DNA of 64,000 nucleotides. Source: Takakia lepidozioides (Eukaryota; Streptophyta; Takakiopsida; Takakiales; Takakiaceae). Below, piece after piece: positions 34,176 through 45,523 of this stretch (within the stretch, counting starts at the first letter, position 1; every line of letters begins with the position of its first letter). The stretch spans positions 41,829,053 to 41,893,052 of the forward strand of contig CM060732.1 in NCBI GenBank assembly GCA_030704615.1, in the 5' to 3' direction. A model generated the notes under the pieces. That model made no database searches, was not told the origin of the DNA, and was given only the letters and a program-made list of their open reading frames with translations. Made by a program: the position numbers and the translations under genes.

Positions 34176-34445
34176 TTGGCCCTGGTTAGTTGGAAAATGC
34201 CGCACACCCATTTTCCAACTAACCAGGGGGGATGTTTCTTTTCGTTTTTTTTTTTCGGTTTTATTTCTGGTTTTTTTTTTTTCCTCGCCCTGGTTGGTTG
34301 GAAAATGGTGTTCGGCGTAACCAGGGGGGATTTCTTTTTTTTTCGATTTTGTTTTGTTTTGTTTTTTTTTTTTTTTTGTCCGCCCTGGTTGGTTGGGAAA
34401 ACGGTGTGCGGCGCCGCACACCATCTTCCCAACCAACCAGGGGGA
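34176..34445. repeat. Array of three foldback (hairpin) units separated by T tracts
   Basis: Unit 1 (about 34180-34228) has arms CCCTGGTTAGTTGGAAAATG and its complement with a short GC-rich loop. Unit 2 (about 34290-34332) keeps the left arm and a shortened right arm. Unit 3 (about 34383-34443) has arms CCCTGGTTGGTTGGGAAAA and its near-complement around GTGTGCGGCGCCGCACAC. T-rich tracts of 30-60 bp lie between them. Long open frames here are by-products of the T/A runs. Confidence 0.8.
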
Positions 34446-34703
34446 AATATTTTTGAAAAGAAAATAAAGAAATCCTGACACCTAAAATGGCATGTATGAT
34501 TTCATTGGTAGTATCCTTGGCAACTGTGCTCTTAATTTAACCTTGTCTGTGACAAGCAAGTCATTCAGCACAACTCAATATGCAGGTATAGTAGCATTCT
34601 TGCAGGGTACTTGGAGCTTCATGATCAGCGGTTATAGGTGTCATCCGCGGTAATAGGTAAAATACCTTAAAAAAAAAACCCTGAGCCAGCCACCGCTCAC
34701 GAT

Positions 34704-34855
34704 CTAGCAACCCTCAATGGGCACATACCACCTCGGAAGTGGTTGTGGGTTTAGTCCACCGTTGGTGTCACAAATGTGTCCACATTCCTAGCGGAAGGCA
34801 GGAACCCTTTGGGGTCAAGAGACACCGTAATTTATGCTTCCTTTAGGAGGCGTCA
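34704..34855 (+). mobile_element. tRNA-derived SINE, copy 2
   Basis: Shares GGGCACATACCACCT, GTGGTTGTGGGTTT and GAGACACCGTAATTTATGC with copy 1. Its A-box is degenerate and its B-box reads GGTTTAGTCC. Confidence 0.6.
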
Positions 34856-34907
34856 TATGTATATGTGGGCCTAGCCTTCTACAAACACCGAAAAAAAATG
34901 GTTGACA

Positions 34908-34950
34908 CGTCGAGAAGCAAACGTAACATATGGTGTCTCTTCATAAGCAC
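34908..34950 (-). repeat. SINE 3' fragment, inverted
   Basis: Minus-strand match to the end of copy 2 (GAAGAGACACCATATGTTAC). As at 30938/31105, a SINE faces an inverted partial copy across a short gap. Confidence 0.5.
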
Positions 34951-35457
34951 CCAAATTGATCCCCTTGCTCTTGAAGCTCACAATTATAAAATCATAAACA
35001 TGTTATGCATCAAAATTTTGTTCATTGAGATCCCTCTTGGCCTTCTGGATGAGTCTCTGCAATTTCTTGAGTCCATGGCAATGATTAGAAACTATTAAGA
35101 AGGGGCCAGGATGAAATAATCCTATAACTACTCAACTGACCTTATGGCCTTCAGTTGAGGTAATTTTACTCCCCAACTTCTTTAAATTTGTTTTCTTCGG
35201 GCTGAAGCACCATACTTTCAGCCCCCCATTGAAGTACGGTGCTTAAGTTAATTCATAAATTTTGGCTTTTAATTCATGGTTTTATGAGCTTGCTCTCAGT
35301 GCTTGCGGTTTTGGACTTTCCATTTGAATAGTCTTAAATAAAAATTTGCAGCATATGCAACAACATAAGTTTTGAAATGGTTGCAGCATGCATATATATA
35401 TGGGAGGTTAGTACTTGAAGTTCAGCTGGAAAGTCTCTGGGAATAATAATGTAATAT
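34951..35457. other. Spacer, nothing recognised
   Basis: About 0.5 kb of AT-rich sequence without recognisable features. Confidence 0.35.
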
Positions 35458-35612
35458 ATGACGCCTCCCCAAGGAAGCGTAAATTATGGTGTTTCTTGAT
35501 CCCTTCTGGCCGGAAGGTGACACCTTTGTGACACTGATCGGTGGATTGAAACCACAAACACATTTTCCAAAGGTGGTATGTGCCCATAACCACTAGGCTA
35601 CAACTTGATTGT
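35458..35612 (-). mobile_element. tRNA-derived SINE, copy 3
   Basis: On the minus strand: A-box TAGCCTAGTGG, then GGGCACATACCACCT, B-box GGTTTCAATCC, and AAACACCATAATTTACGC with a GGGGAGGCGTC end. It is the best-preserved promoter pair after copy 1. Confidence 0.65.
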
Positions 35613-35775
35613 CGTCTCTTGGAACATAGAAACCCCGCCTGACAAGGGACTAGCTTTTCACTAGACCAATGTTGTTGGATGATTGTTTCTGGATGTAATA
35701 GATCAACTATGGTGTTGGATGAAATATACTACAGATGTTGGATGAAGTATATTTGCTTCTAAGAGTTTGATGTTT

Positions 35776-35870
35776 TTTTGTTTTTTTTTTGAGAAAGGGC
35801 CTCGACCCTGAAACTTTATTATGATAATTATTTGTGGGGGAAAAAATTAAAACCCCGTTGAAATGCCATA
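35776..35870 (-). repeat. Poly-A retroposon tail, minus orientation
   Basis: T run, then GAGAAAGGGCCTCGACCC and AAACTTTATTATGA. On the minus strand this gives an AATAAAGTTTC signal, a GGGTCGAGGCCC hairpin element and poly-A. Confidence 0.65.
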
Positions 35871-36020
35871 CAGGCACACACACCGTAATTACAAAAACAA
35901 AAACAAATATAGGCAATTTTGGTGTTGGATGAAATAGTGCGTTATAGTAGTTACTGACATCAATTATACACATGGGCATTTTATTGATTGACATGCGGGT
36001 AGCAATAACGCCTCTCATTT

Positions 36021-36606
36021 TTCAATAATTGGGAGTTTAAGTGAGGCAGGCAGCGGCCCCATTCACGGATGTCGGGGGCATCCGTGCGCCCCGGATGCGC
36101 ACCACGACCACTGGCGGGTCCGGGTCTGCTCGGAGGTTGGGTCTGCTCACTACTGGCCCGCGCGGGACTTAGAATTTTTGGCGGGAAAACTCACCCATCA
36201 AAAAAAGAGTCATTAATACACGTTAAGTCAACACCATCATTAATGCACAATTGATGTAGCCAAAGTTGAACCCACAATCTATTATGCATCGCTCTATGTA
36301 TCCAACCACCACACTACCCACTACTTGCTATTACCTCAACATTTTTTTTATGTCTTAACCTAGAAAACAACCGCAGTCAGCCCCAATGCCGCCTAGGGTC
36401 AGGGCCTGCGGACCCTACCTCGTGATAGACCATACCTGGTGGCAGACCTATCCCCGCGACAGACCCACCCGGGTGAGTCTTGCGGCATACCATACTTGGC
36501 GGCAGACCCACCCGGGCCGGGTCATGGGTCACGGCGGGGCCACCTAGGGGCGCCTGACGTCCCGCTGCTTGGCTCACAGGTGAGCCTTAAACTCCCAATT
36601 ATTCAA
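36021..36606. mobile_element. Short DNA element with about 20-bp terminal inverted repeats
   Basis: Left end TTCAATAATTGGGAGTTTAAG; the right end complements it as TTGAATAATTGGGAGTTTAAG followed by GCTCAC. One mismatch in about 20 bp. The 0.58 kb interior is GC-rich (proline/glycine-type codons in any frame) and has no transposase. A clear target duplication was not found, so the superfamily is undetermined. Confidence 0.6.
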
Positions 36607-37000
36607 CAATAAGAATCAGCAATAACAGAATTCCTCTTTGCAATCTTCGCATGAAAATAGAGTATGGAATATGGAACTCTCACTAGGACGAATTCAAGGC
36701 AATAGACTCAAACTGTACATTGGGTTAGATTGGGAATGATTGGTTTCAAGAACCAACGGTTCAACAGCCTGGTTGTAAGCATTATATATTCCTAACCAGG
36801 ATGGCCAACATGTGTATAGTATACACCAATAACCAAAATTTATCAGAACCGGGGAAATCAAAACAACTTAAATAAGTACTTAGAGCGTAACCGTCTCCAG
36901 GTTCCAGAAAGAGTGGTCACGGGGTCCCCACTGTAAGCCTTCAGGGACTCAATGGTGGTTATTTTTAACACCTTCAGGAATGAAATTGTGAGCAGAACCC

Positions 37001-37025
37001 GCCTTGCCTTGCCTTGCCTTGCCTT
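37001..37025. repeat. GCCTT pentanucleotide repeat
   Basis: Five tandem GCCTT-type units. Confidence 0.85.
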
Positions 37026-37198
37026 ACCCTTTCTGGCATGTTGGCCTTCTTAATCAGATTCCATAGATGGCAGATTCATTTCCTAGATTTATGGTCTGAT
37101 GTCCCTTTGATGTCTGGTTCCTAGCAGCTGGTAATGATCAGTGAACTATGACTGGTGCTGTTTTGCTTCCCCTTGAGGTGATCTGGGAGGTTCCCCAC

Positions 37199-37335
37199 GA
37201 TTGTACTGGCTCATGGCCCCATATGAGGTTATTTTTTCCTCGTCTTCTAATTGGACTAAAAGGGCTTCGTCCCTTTCCCGAAAAAACATAAAATAAAATT
37301 GTGGGCCTCTGTCCCCACTTGTGGCAAGAAAAAAA
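37199..37335 (+). repeat. Poly-A retroposon tail, plus orientation
   Basis: Shares GAGGTTATTTTTTCCTCGTC with the tail at 30710, followed by GGGCTTCGTCCC hairpin sequence, GGGCCTCTGTCCCC and an A-rich end. Confidence 0.6.
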
Positions 37336-38011
37336 CAAAAAGAAAGAAAGAGAGAACCTGAACCGCTAGTTATAAAAAAAGTTCAAAAACTAAAGAACCG
37401 CCCAGCACTGGTCTGATGGACTCAGTCCGTCCCCACTGATGAGTGACCAGACTATGATAAGCAGGCGTGGATAAGCGCGCCAGCTCGGCTCCAGCACCTC
37501 CAACTGGGCTCCAACCGCTTTGCATTCACCACCCCACACTTGGATTTGTGCACAATCGTCGGTACAACGGGTGGGGGAAGGTGCACGCAAGCTTCCGCAC
37601 TGCGAGTCTGGCGGCGACCTTTGAGGTAAAAGCGTCCAGTACTACCCGCAGCTGCCGCACCAGTACTAAGTACCACTTCACGTGGTTGATATGAACTTGT
37701 CTCGGTTGGATCTGTGACATGGTCGCTGCCTTCAAGGACACCTCCCCTTGCCACTTGCATTGAAGGGCGATTCTGGTGGTCTTTGTGGAGAAAATTTGAT
37801 CTTTTAGCTCTAGGATCCACTTGTTCCACCTTCATCCTGATCAGTTCCGGTGTATTCTTCGGAGCTCACACTTGAATTTCCTTGGGATTCGTCACTGAGT
37901 GAGGGGAGAGTCCTGATCCATCTGGGTTCGGCACTCAGTATATTAAGTGGCAAGTGATCGGCGACCGATCGTCGGTTCTTCTCATTGCAAGACCTTGTAC
38001 TTTGGTTTAAC
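37336..38011. promoter_or_regulatory. Upstream region of the myo-inositol oxygenase gene
   Basis: Probable promoter and leader. Open frames exist on the minus strand (37452-37835) without recognisable motifs. I see no clear TATA box near the ATG. Confidence 0.35.
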
Positions 38012-41000
38012 ATGGGGGCTGCTGCCAATGCTGTTCCACAATCATGCAGCAGAGAAACCTTGCAGTGGCGCGTTCAAGCTTCTGGATCTCCTAAACCGGA
38101 AGATGTAGCCACACTTGCAAAGGGATTTCTTTCTGCATTCGAACTTCCTGAACTCAATGCATTTGGGCACGGATTCAGGTATTTGCGTTGAATGTTTTTG
38201 TCTGATCCTATGGAAGAGAGGGGCGTCGCCCCGAGGTCGCTCATCTAAGTAGTAGATCTCAGTTGATAAGTGTTGATTTGTTTCAGTTGTCAAAGTGATC
38301 TCACAAGTGTGGACTTGCACACTAATCAACGCCTAAATGGAAACTATGCCAGCTGGGAAACTAACTTGGTTGTGAATAGGGTCTACGATGCCGAGACTGA
38401 ACGACAAGCAGGTGTGGAAGACTTCTACCGCCTGAACCACGTCAACCAGACCTTCGAATTTGTAAGTTCCCACAACTTTCCCGACAGCCATGATTCAAGC
38501 TATCCAGCGTGAATTAGAAAGTAAAGGTAAGACGTATCAAATTGCATCTCGCTAGATTTACGTCACGACGCATAAGATTGCAGAATGCGGTGTAGTAATC
38601 CCTTTTCAAGTAATCGCATGAGAGAGGAAACTGGAGGGAAGATTGTTTGAGGATTTGTGCCTCATTTGTGCTCGTGATTTATGATGGAGTCTGAACATAT
38701 ATCTTGCAATGATGTTATGGGAAAATACTGAGTCGCACACGTCAAATTATCCATGTGGAGTAATGGGGATCCGTGGAGGAAGTGAATATCGCAGACAAGA
38801 TCTGCGCTTTTGGCTGAATTGTGCTGCTACTGGCAGCGCTCAAGGGCCCTGATCCATGAAGGGTGCCCATGAGCGGCGCAGTGATAAACTTCTTCGATGC
38901 AGGTTCCAGCATGAGAGTCGAGGGAATCCGCTGGTGGGACGTGACGATGTCCAGACGTTGAATTTATTCGGTGTCTTGATGTGTATGTGTATGCAGGGAC
39001 AGCAAATGCGGCTCAAGCATTTGCGAATGGACAAAAGCGTCAGGAGTATCTGGGATTCTTGTGAACTTTTGAACACGCTGGTAGATGAGAGTGATCCTGA
39101 TCTTGACGAACCTCAGATTGAGCATCTATTGCAAACAGCGGAGGCCATTCGCAAGGACCACCCCGATGAAGACTGGTTTCATCTCACTGGCCTTATTCAT
39201 GGTACTGCTGTACAGTGCCTATATATCATTAGTTGTGTGCGATTTTGTTTCTGCAATGTCCCAAACTAAACTACACAGATCTACTTATATATGACGGAAT
39301 GTAGCATATACGTTGGACGGGCACCATCCTCGGCGTTGCAAAGATATCTGTTCACGATATTGCGAGGTCAGCTTGCAGCACAGGTAGACTGGAAGGTTAG
39401 AACCTTGCAACCAGTTGGTCATGTGCGAGTGTCATACTCTAGGCTCTCTTGTTGTGCAAGACGAGGTGAGGATTTCATACAACCAAGTAATGAGTTTTGT
39501 GTGGCGATGGTGGGCGCAGATCTGGGGAAAGTATTGCTCCATCCCACATTTGGAACAGAGCCGCAATGGGCGGTTGTGGGTATGTCGCTATCTCTTTTTC
39601 TGATCTTGAGTCCTTCAAGCCCAAAATATATTCGAAATCAAAATTCAACCATACTCCATCGTAACCTTGCACGAAATCCATCTTCTAACCAGAGTTGAGA
39701 GGTGCATTCAGTTGTTCGCTCCTGCAAGCAATGCAGTCAGAGCCTGCAAGCTTTAGGAGATGTTCAACGATATTGGCACATCCATGAAATTCTTAACCTG
39801 TCGATCCCGCGTGCATGGTCACCGGTCGCGGGTGTCACTGAGGAATGTGGTGACGATTCTTTGTAGATCGAAATTAAGAACGGTAGTCTGTGTGGTTATA
39901 CGATGTGGAAATGGGATGGTCGGCTATGGCGTGCGCAGGGGACACATTCCCAGTCGGTTGTGCTTTTGACCCCGCCATTGTACATGCAGAGGTTGGTACT
40001 TTCTCAGCTTCATTTGAATCGCTGCTCCAATTTTGTTGATTTGTTTCCCCTTACCAAAGATTCGGTGTAAACTACCTTGAGGTTGGGCTTGCTGAAAGAT
40101 GTTCTATCGAATCTTTGCACGCTGAAAGCATTTGCTCCATTTGCCCCTGAGTTTTGTTGAATCTTATGAAACAAATGCACTTACAAACAGTGCACATTGG
40201 CTTCATTTTAGACAATGATCGTGTGTGGGGATGTCAATTCTGCCCCAGTATTTCAAGGAGAATGCCGACTCCCAAGACCCCCGATACAACTCCAAATTTG
40301 GCATCTATGAAGAAGGTTGCGGGCTGGACAATCTGATGATGTCATGGGGCCACGATGAGTACATGTACCAGGTGAGCGCGTCTTGAGTGTGACATGTTTT
40401 CTGGAAGCTTCTTCACTCATGAAGGGAGAAGCTCTATCGAGAAAGAGAAAAGAGCGAAATTAAAGGGTGCAGGGTCGTCCATGTATGGGGACACAGGTGA
40501 TGAAGAGCAACAAGACCACGCTGCCCCCGCAAGCCCTATTTGTCATCCGGTACCACTCCTTTTACTGTAAGTGCCGTTGCGTTTTGATTTGTTTTGCCAG
40601 GCTTTGCTTTCCTAAACATGATCATGTTCTCAATTGGAATCATATGAGGAATACTATCGACCACGGGTGTTTGTGTTTGGAGACCAGCGCTGCATCGGTC
40701 GGGTGCATACACAGATTTCATGACCGACTTCGATCGTCATATGCTCCCTTGGCTCAAAGAGTTCAAGTAAGTCCTCAGATTTGCATTTCAACTGAATCCT
40801 GTCGTCAACTTTAGCGGTGCCGAACATGCCATTTACTTGTATATTTCTGTCTCTCTCCTCTTGTATGTAACTGTCTCCTCCCAACTTCAAACTTCAAGCA
40901 TCCCATTACATACGCTGGTCAAGCACAAGTTTTTGGAGTTAACCCTCTGTTCTTTTGGGGGAAGTCATGATCATCAGCCTCATTTAGCATTTTGAAGCAA

Positions 41001-42330
41001 ATTGGAACCACAACCGTGGGACCATATGTGGCATCATGGGCAACAAGGCCGCAGATGCCATGGCAGCTTACCTGCACGAGGCCTTGACCCTTAGACAATC
41101 CCTTGAGCCGTAGTCGCTTTTGGACTGTTTTTTGGCTCTGGTTTTGTTTCCTCTCTCTTGTTTTTCCCATTTTGTCCCATAAGCTCTTTGAGCTTTCGGC
41201 TGACGTTATAAAGTACCATTTCATTTCATTAGGGTCTAATAACTCACATGCTTTAAAGTATGCAAAAGTTAGGTAGTCTGGCAACTGCAAGTGAGCCAGT
41301 TGCTGGGTCACCTTGGCAAGTAAAGAAATATTGACCCTGTACTCTAAAGCTCTCTTTGACACAGTGATCAGAAATGCTTGGCAGCTTACCATGATGTGGC
41401 AGTGTCTTTGTACAGTGATCTAGGATTGGTTTTCTAATGCTCTATTTTTGCTGTGCTTTGTTATAATAACTGTATGAGCTTTTCTTGGACAGTCTTTTCC
41501 CATTCTTTCTCAACGGTTGACTTGACCGTCATTCCTGCGCATTCTAGGCCTGTTAGTTAGTGGGGTCCATGTTTCCTGGTGGGAGAAGAATCCTGAGCCT
41601 GATGAACCTGATGCTTGGAATTTCAAGCTGATACATCCTCTCTCAATCCAGTTCCTGTAACTAAGTTGTTGTTGGCTGTTTGTTTGCTTCTTAGTATTGC
41701 CTGGTCTGAGAAGCTTCTAACACTGCGACACTGTGACCCTCCTTGGCTCTTGGGGTGAATCTGTGCATCAGATTTGAGAGTTTGATAAACATCTTTTATG
41801 GAAATTTGTGAGAGATTGAAGCTTGAAACAAATCCCTGTTCTTGAGCACCTAGTAGCCCCATTCCATTGTCCTTCTGTTCCCTCCACCTCTCCCCAAATC
41901 TTTAGGGTATGGCAACCCAGTACATCAGAATCTGTACGTGTGTGCGTGCAGCAAGTATGACCTGTACTCCAAGAGCAAGGTTCGGATTGATGTTGAAAAA
42001 GTGAAGCCCTACTATTTGTCGCTGATTGACAAGGTACAAAAATTGCATGAGATCCTGAATTGCTCAAGTTTTCTCGCTGTTCTAACAAGGCAAACCCAAG
42101 ACCTGGTTTCTGATCTGAACTTGTAATTGCTTAGGTTTGATATCTATTCGATCATTCTGTCCTGGTTTTTGTTTCTCTCCGGTTGTTATGTAGTTTGTTC
42201 TCTGGTGGTTTTAGTTTTATGATGCAGGATTGAGAGTCTTGGTCTAGATTGTTGTACTAAACTCAGCACTTGTTCAAACCTTACCTTTTGTCTACCAATG
42301 CAGTATTTCCCAAACGACCTATGCTGGTAG
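38012..42330 (+). CDS. MIOX: myo-Inositol oxygenase, ten exons, complete
   Basis: Exons 38012-38178, 38380-38461, 38997-39201, 39520-39579, 39939-39991, 40249-40371, 40497-40566, 40688-40766, 41952-42033 and 42304-42330 join in phase through GT-AG introns to give about 315 residues. MIOX is a cytosolic non-haem di-iron enzyme that cleaves myo-inositol with oxygen to D-glucuronate, feeding UDP-glucuronate and cell-wall sugars. Landmarks: [99 protein letters not shown] and a C-terminal YFPNDLCW. Metal ligands known for the family (His of [10 protein letters not shown] of LIHDLG, His of WGHDEY, His of RYHSFY, Asp of KYDLY) are all present. The exon 2 acceptor at 38379 was chosen because it restores the conserved FR-VYD join; an upstream acceptor would add 36 unconserved residues. 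Confidence 0.96.
41030..41232 (+). mobile_element. LINE RNase H end and 3' tail, copy 2, inside MIOX intron 8
   Basis: Encodes [18 protein letters not shown], the C-terminal RNase H motif (G-I-x-G-N-x-x-A-D) of plant LINEs, then TAG and the 3' tail shared with 15176-15353, ending TTTCATTTCATT. It sits in sense orientation in the 1.2 kb intron between exons 8 and 9. Confidence 0.65.
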
Positions 42331-43329
42331 GTTACTGGTCAGGTGCAAAGGATGTCGACAACAACAATCGCTGTGCGTCTAAGTCATCGTACAATGAAGC
42401 AATGAGGCAATACATTAGAGTAGATCCCAACTTACCCAATCTGGCTGCTAGCGTATAGAAGGGCTTCTGGTTTATCCGGCTGAATTTTGTATCTTACTGC
42501 CTTAAACTTTCTTAAATTAGGAACTCTTCACCATTATGCACATCAGCCAGACCCCATATCTCTCCTTTGGCAATTTATCCATTGTTGAATCGGATCCATC
42601 AAGGTATGGAAAACGACCTTCACAAAATTTCAATTTAGATTAGGCCGCTACAATTGGGCCATGTGGTGCCTTCGAATTTGTGTTTAGGTGGTTGCCCACT
42701 GGGTGGGCTTGGGTTTCAGATATATATGGATCTCGTGAGTAGGGATGAGCAAGTGGTGTTACTTCTAAGTAGCTGGGGATAAGCGGCAATTTGAAGAGAT
42801 TGGTGGAGACGGCCTTATTAGACCATTTGGGTCACATACCTCAAAGTGGCCCTTACTTCAGCCAATGATTCAGCCGCCCTCCTCTACTCTCGAGCGTTGT
42901 GCTGGATGGAACCTGGCCAATTAGGAAAACGACAATGGAAACATCGACCAAGTCTGGTCTGGTCTGGACTGGAGTGCCATGTCTGCAGTCTGCCTCCCCG
43001 CAATGGCTCTAAGGTGCCCATGTTGCCTCCTTACGATGAAAAGGGTAATTTCGACGGGGTGGAGCATATCATGGCCAAGGTTAGGGTACTTCCAGCCTCA
43101 CTGGTACAAGCTGGCCGAGTGTCATGGAATGTGACAATGAGTGCCTTGGTCTCCATGCTGAGCTCCAAGAAGGGTGTGTATTTTCAAAAGACCCTACTAA
43201 ATTTGCACAGCAAATGAACAGAAGGGTGATCTAAGATATCCTTGAATGTTGAATTTTGAACTCATGGTGGGTGAGAGATCTCGATGCAACTCTATTGCCA
43301 CTCACCTGGAAGACTCAATGACAACCGAC
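42331..43329. other. Downstream of MIOX, nothing firm
   Basis: Contains the MIOX 3' flank. An open frame at 42846-43217 (123 codons) has no recognisable domain. No repeat with a second copy in the window is seen. Confidence 0.35.
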
Positions 43330-43440
43330 TTTTTTTTTTAAGAAAAAAATTACAGAACAGGGGACAGAGGCCCTGGAAACTTTATTGACTGGGGCAAACA
43401 GTACAAAGGGGAGGAAAAAATTACCTCCTAGAAGACCATA
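43330..43440 (-). repeat. Poly-A retroposon tail, minus orientation
   Basis: T run, AAGAAAAAAATTACAGAAC, GGGGACAGAGGCCCT and AAACTTTATTGACT. It matches the minus-orientation tails at 35776 and 52021. Confidence 0.65.
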
Positions 43441-44741
43441 AGAGCGTATCGCATGGGGAACACCCAAGGGAGGGGATAAGCAGGAATTAGCCTGAGCAGA
43501 GGGAGGAGGGGAGACTAAGAGGCAGCGGCCGTCAAAGATCGGGGGAGTGCTAGGAAGTAAGCAGCCTAGCCATAAGGAGCGAAATCATTTAAGTTAAGGA
43601 TGCCTCAATCAACTTGAGGCCTAGGAACAAAGAACAAATCAGAGGCCGAAGTCCAACTGGACTTTAGATTTGGCAGCTCGCATGCTGAGATGCTTCCAGT
43701 TGACGTCAAGGCCCTCAGATTCAGCCGGCGATTTGCCATTCCCGGGGGATGGCATCATGCCAAGGGACTCGAGAGTCATCGATCATGGTGCATTTGAGGC
43801 CGCCCTTGGCCCAAGTGAGGTCGAACTCCGCGAACATTTGTTGACGCCTCCTTCCGCTGCACCTGCCTGAAGCGTAAAGACCCGGCCAGGATTTTTTAGT
43901 TAGAGAGGATGGCGCCTTACACGGAGGAATTTTCAGGCCAAGTGAGCATGGCACCTTACGCCGCGTAAGGTTCCTCCTCTCCTCCAGAGGAAGGCACCTT
44001 ACGTCGCGTAAGGTTCCTGCTCTTGTGAGCCGTCCGATTTAGATGATCCCAGCCGTCGATGGTAAAGGAAATCCTTGGCTGTGTCTTTATGTCGGGTAAG
44101 GCCCTGTCCTCGGGCCTTACCCTTCTCATTGTTCACTATACACACGATGCTCGAATTGGTTGACGTGTACATCAGGATCCCCTTTTCCTGCGTAATGCCA
44201 GGCCCACACGTTGACATTTTAAATACGAAACAACGATCTACCGACCTAATTCTATATGCCAGACCACAATGCAGGTCTCCAGTCTCGATCAGCCTTCCTT
44301 CCGAGGATGTGAATAGCAGACCTTGCCAATGCGTATCAGATTCTTCAATTGCCAGGAGGGCCAAGAGCCTGCCATCTATAGAGCAACCGAACCAACAAGG
44401 AAGATCATTGACAGAACGAGGACAGAACCTGAGCCCCCAAGAAGCAGTGGCTGGACAAACAAAGCCCCTTGCTTGATGTGGTCCCAGCCGCTCCTACTGG
44501 AAGAAGTAGAAATGAGGCCCAGATAGAAGCGATGGGTCCAAAAATTGACCATTTTCGCAAATATTTGCTATGTCCGAAAGCCCTCTTGCCTCCCATGTGG
44601 CCCACCTCTTGTGGAGAGTTGCCGACTTCACGATTGAAACACAAAAAACAGGGCCGTGAGTTCATCGATTTTGATGACATGGCCACTTTTTCTTGGCCGG
44701 AATTCTCTACCGGCTGAGGCAATAGTTGGCCTGAGCTAGGA
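43441..44741. other. Spacer with short hairpins before the LTR element
   Basis: Three short inverted repeats occur: CCTTACGCCGCGTAAGG (43954-43970), CCTTACGTCGCGTAAGG (43997-44013), and GGGTAAGGCCC with its complement (44094-44104 and 44112-44122). They share a CCTTAC/GTAAGG core. Open frames at 44075-44476 and 44469-44717 match nothing I recognise. Confidence 0.4.
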
Positions 44742-45468
44742 TGTCGCGGCCCTTTGCCTTGAGGGCAGGGGGTCGGGACACATGAGGGGCTGCCCCTGTG
44801 GTGGGGGCAGCGGCAGCGATAGGTATGGGGGGCTGAAGCACCCTTGAGTGCCCAAGGCACTCAAGGAGGCAGAGGCGCTCACTAGGTGGAGCCCCGCACA
44901 CCGGGTTGCGGTGGGGGTGGCTCCACAAGGGGTGGTGGTAGCTTAGCGGGACTTAGTGGGGGTGGCATAGGACTCACCATGGGGGCGGAGACCTCGTGGT
45001 GGGAGTCGTGGGGAGTCTTGGGACTCATCACGGTCCATAGGGGCCGTGGTGAGTGGGCCAAGACTCATCGCGACTCATCACCGGGAGTCGAGGGTTTTCG
45101 TGGTGGTTCGCTATAAAATGGCATGGCTGGTTGTGAAACCCCCGCGGACAGCTACAGAAGTATATATAGGGAGTTAGTAACCCCGAGAACGGTGCAAGCC
45201 CGTTGGTGACCAAAAACTAGTGAGTAAGCGAGCGAGCCGGAAAGCGACCAAAGAGTGGGGAGCTGTTCCGGATTGCCAACTACCAAAGGGAATTCCCGCT
45301 GGTTCCAAATCGGTGGAGGGTTCTTTGGGAGTTCAAAGGGGGACCGTTATGCCCCGGTGAGCAGCCGAAGCTCCAAGTTGGTCCGGCGGCCAGGTTGGGA
45401 GTTAGTGGCGCGCATCAAGCTAGCAACTATGACTTGAAGGGGAGCTTACCGAAGTGAGGTGCGCGACA
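44742..45468 (+). repeat. 5' LTR
   Basis: TG...CA-bounded repeat with a TATATATAGG promoter-like box at about 45161-45170. Left target duplication TAGGA. Confidence 0.96.
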
Positions 45469-45470
45469 CT

Positions 45471-45488
45471 TGGTATCAAAGCTTAGAG
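45471..45488 (+). other. Primer-binding site, initiator Met tRNA type
   Basis: TGGTATCAAAGC begins two bases after the LTR. It matches the complement of the plant initiator-Met tRNA 3' end (TGGTATCAGAGC) with one difference. Confidence 0.8.
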
Positions 45489-45523
45489 TTCAGTACGTGA
45501 TCGTCTTTGGGATTGGCCTCATC

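Noticed and set aside
34176-34445. CRISPR-like array
   Set aside because: Each unit is a self-complementary foldback with T-rich gaps of unequal size in a plant nuclear context; no cas genes.
33939-34481. Lysine-rich 180-codon minus-strand frame
   Set aside because: It is translated A tracts and hairpin repeats of the foldback array.
38285-38379. Additional 36 codons in MIOX exon 2
   Set aside because: The residues are absent from MIOX homologues and the later acceptor restores the conserved junction exactly.
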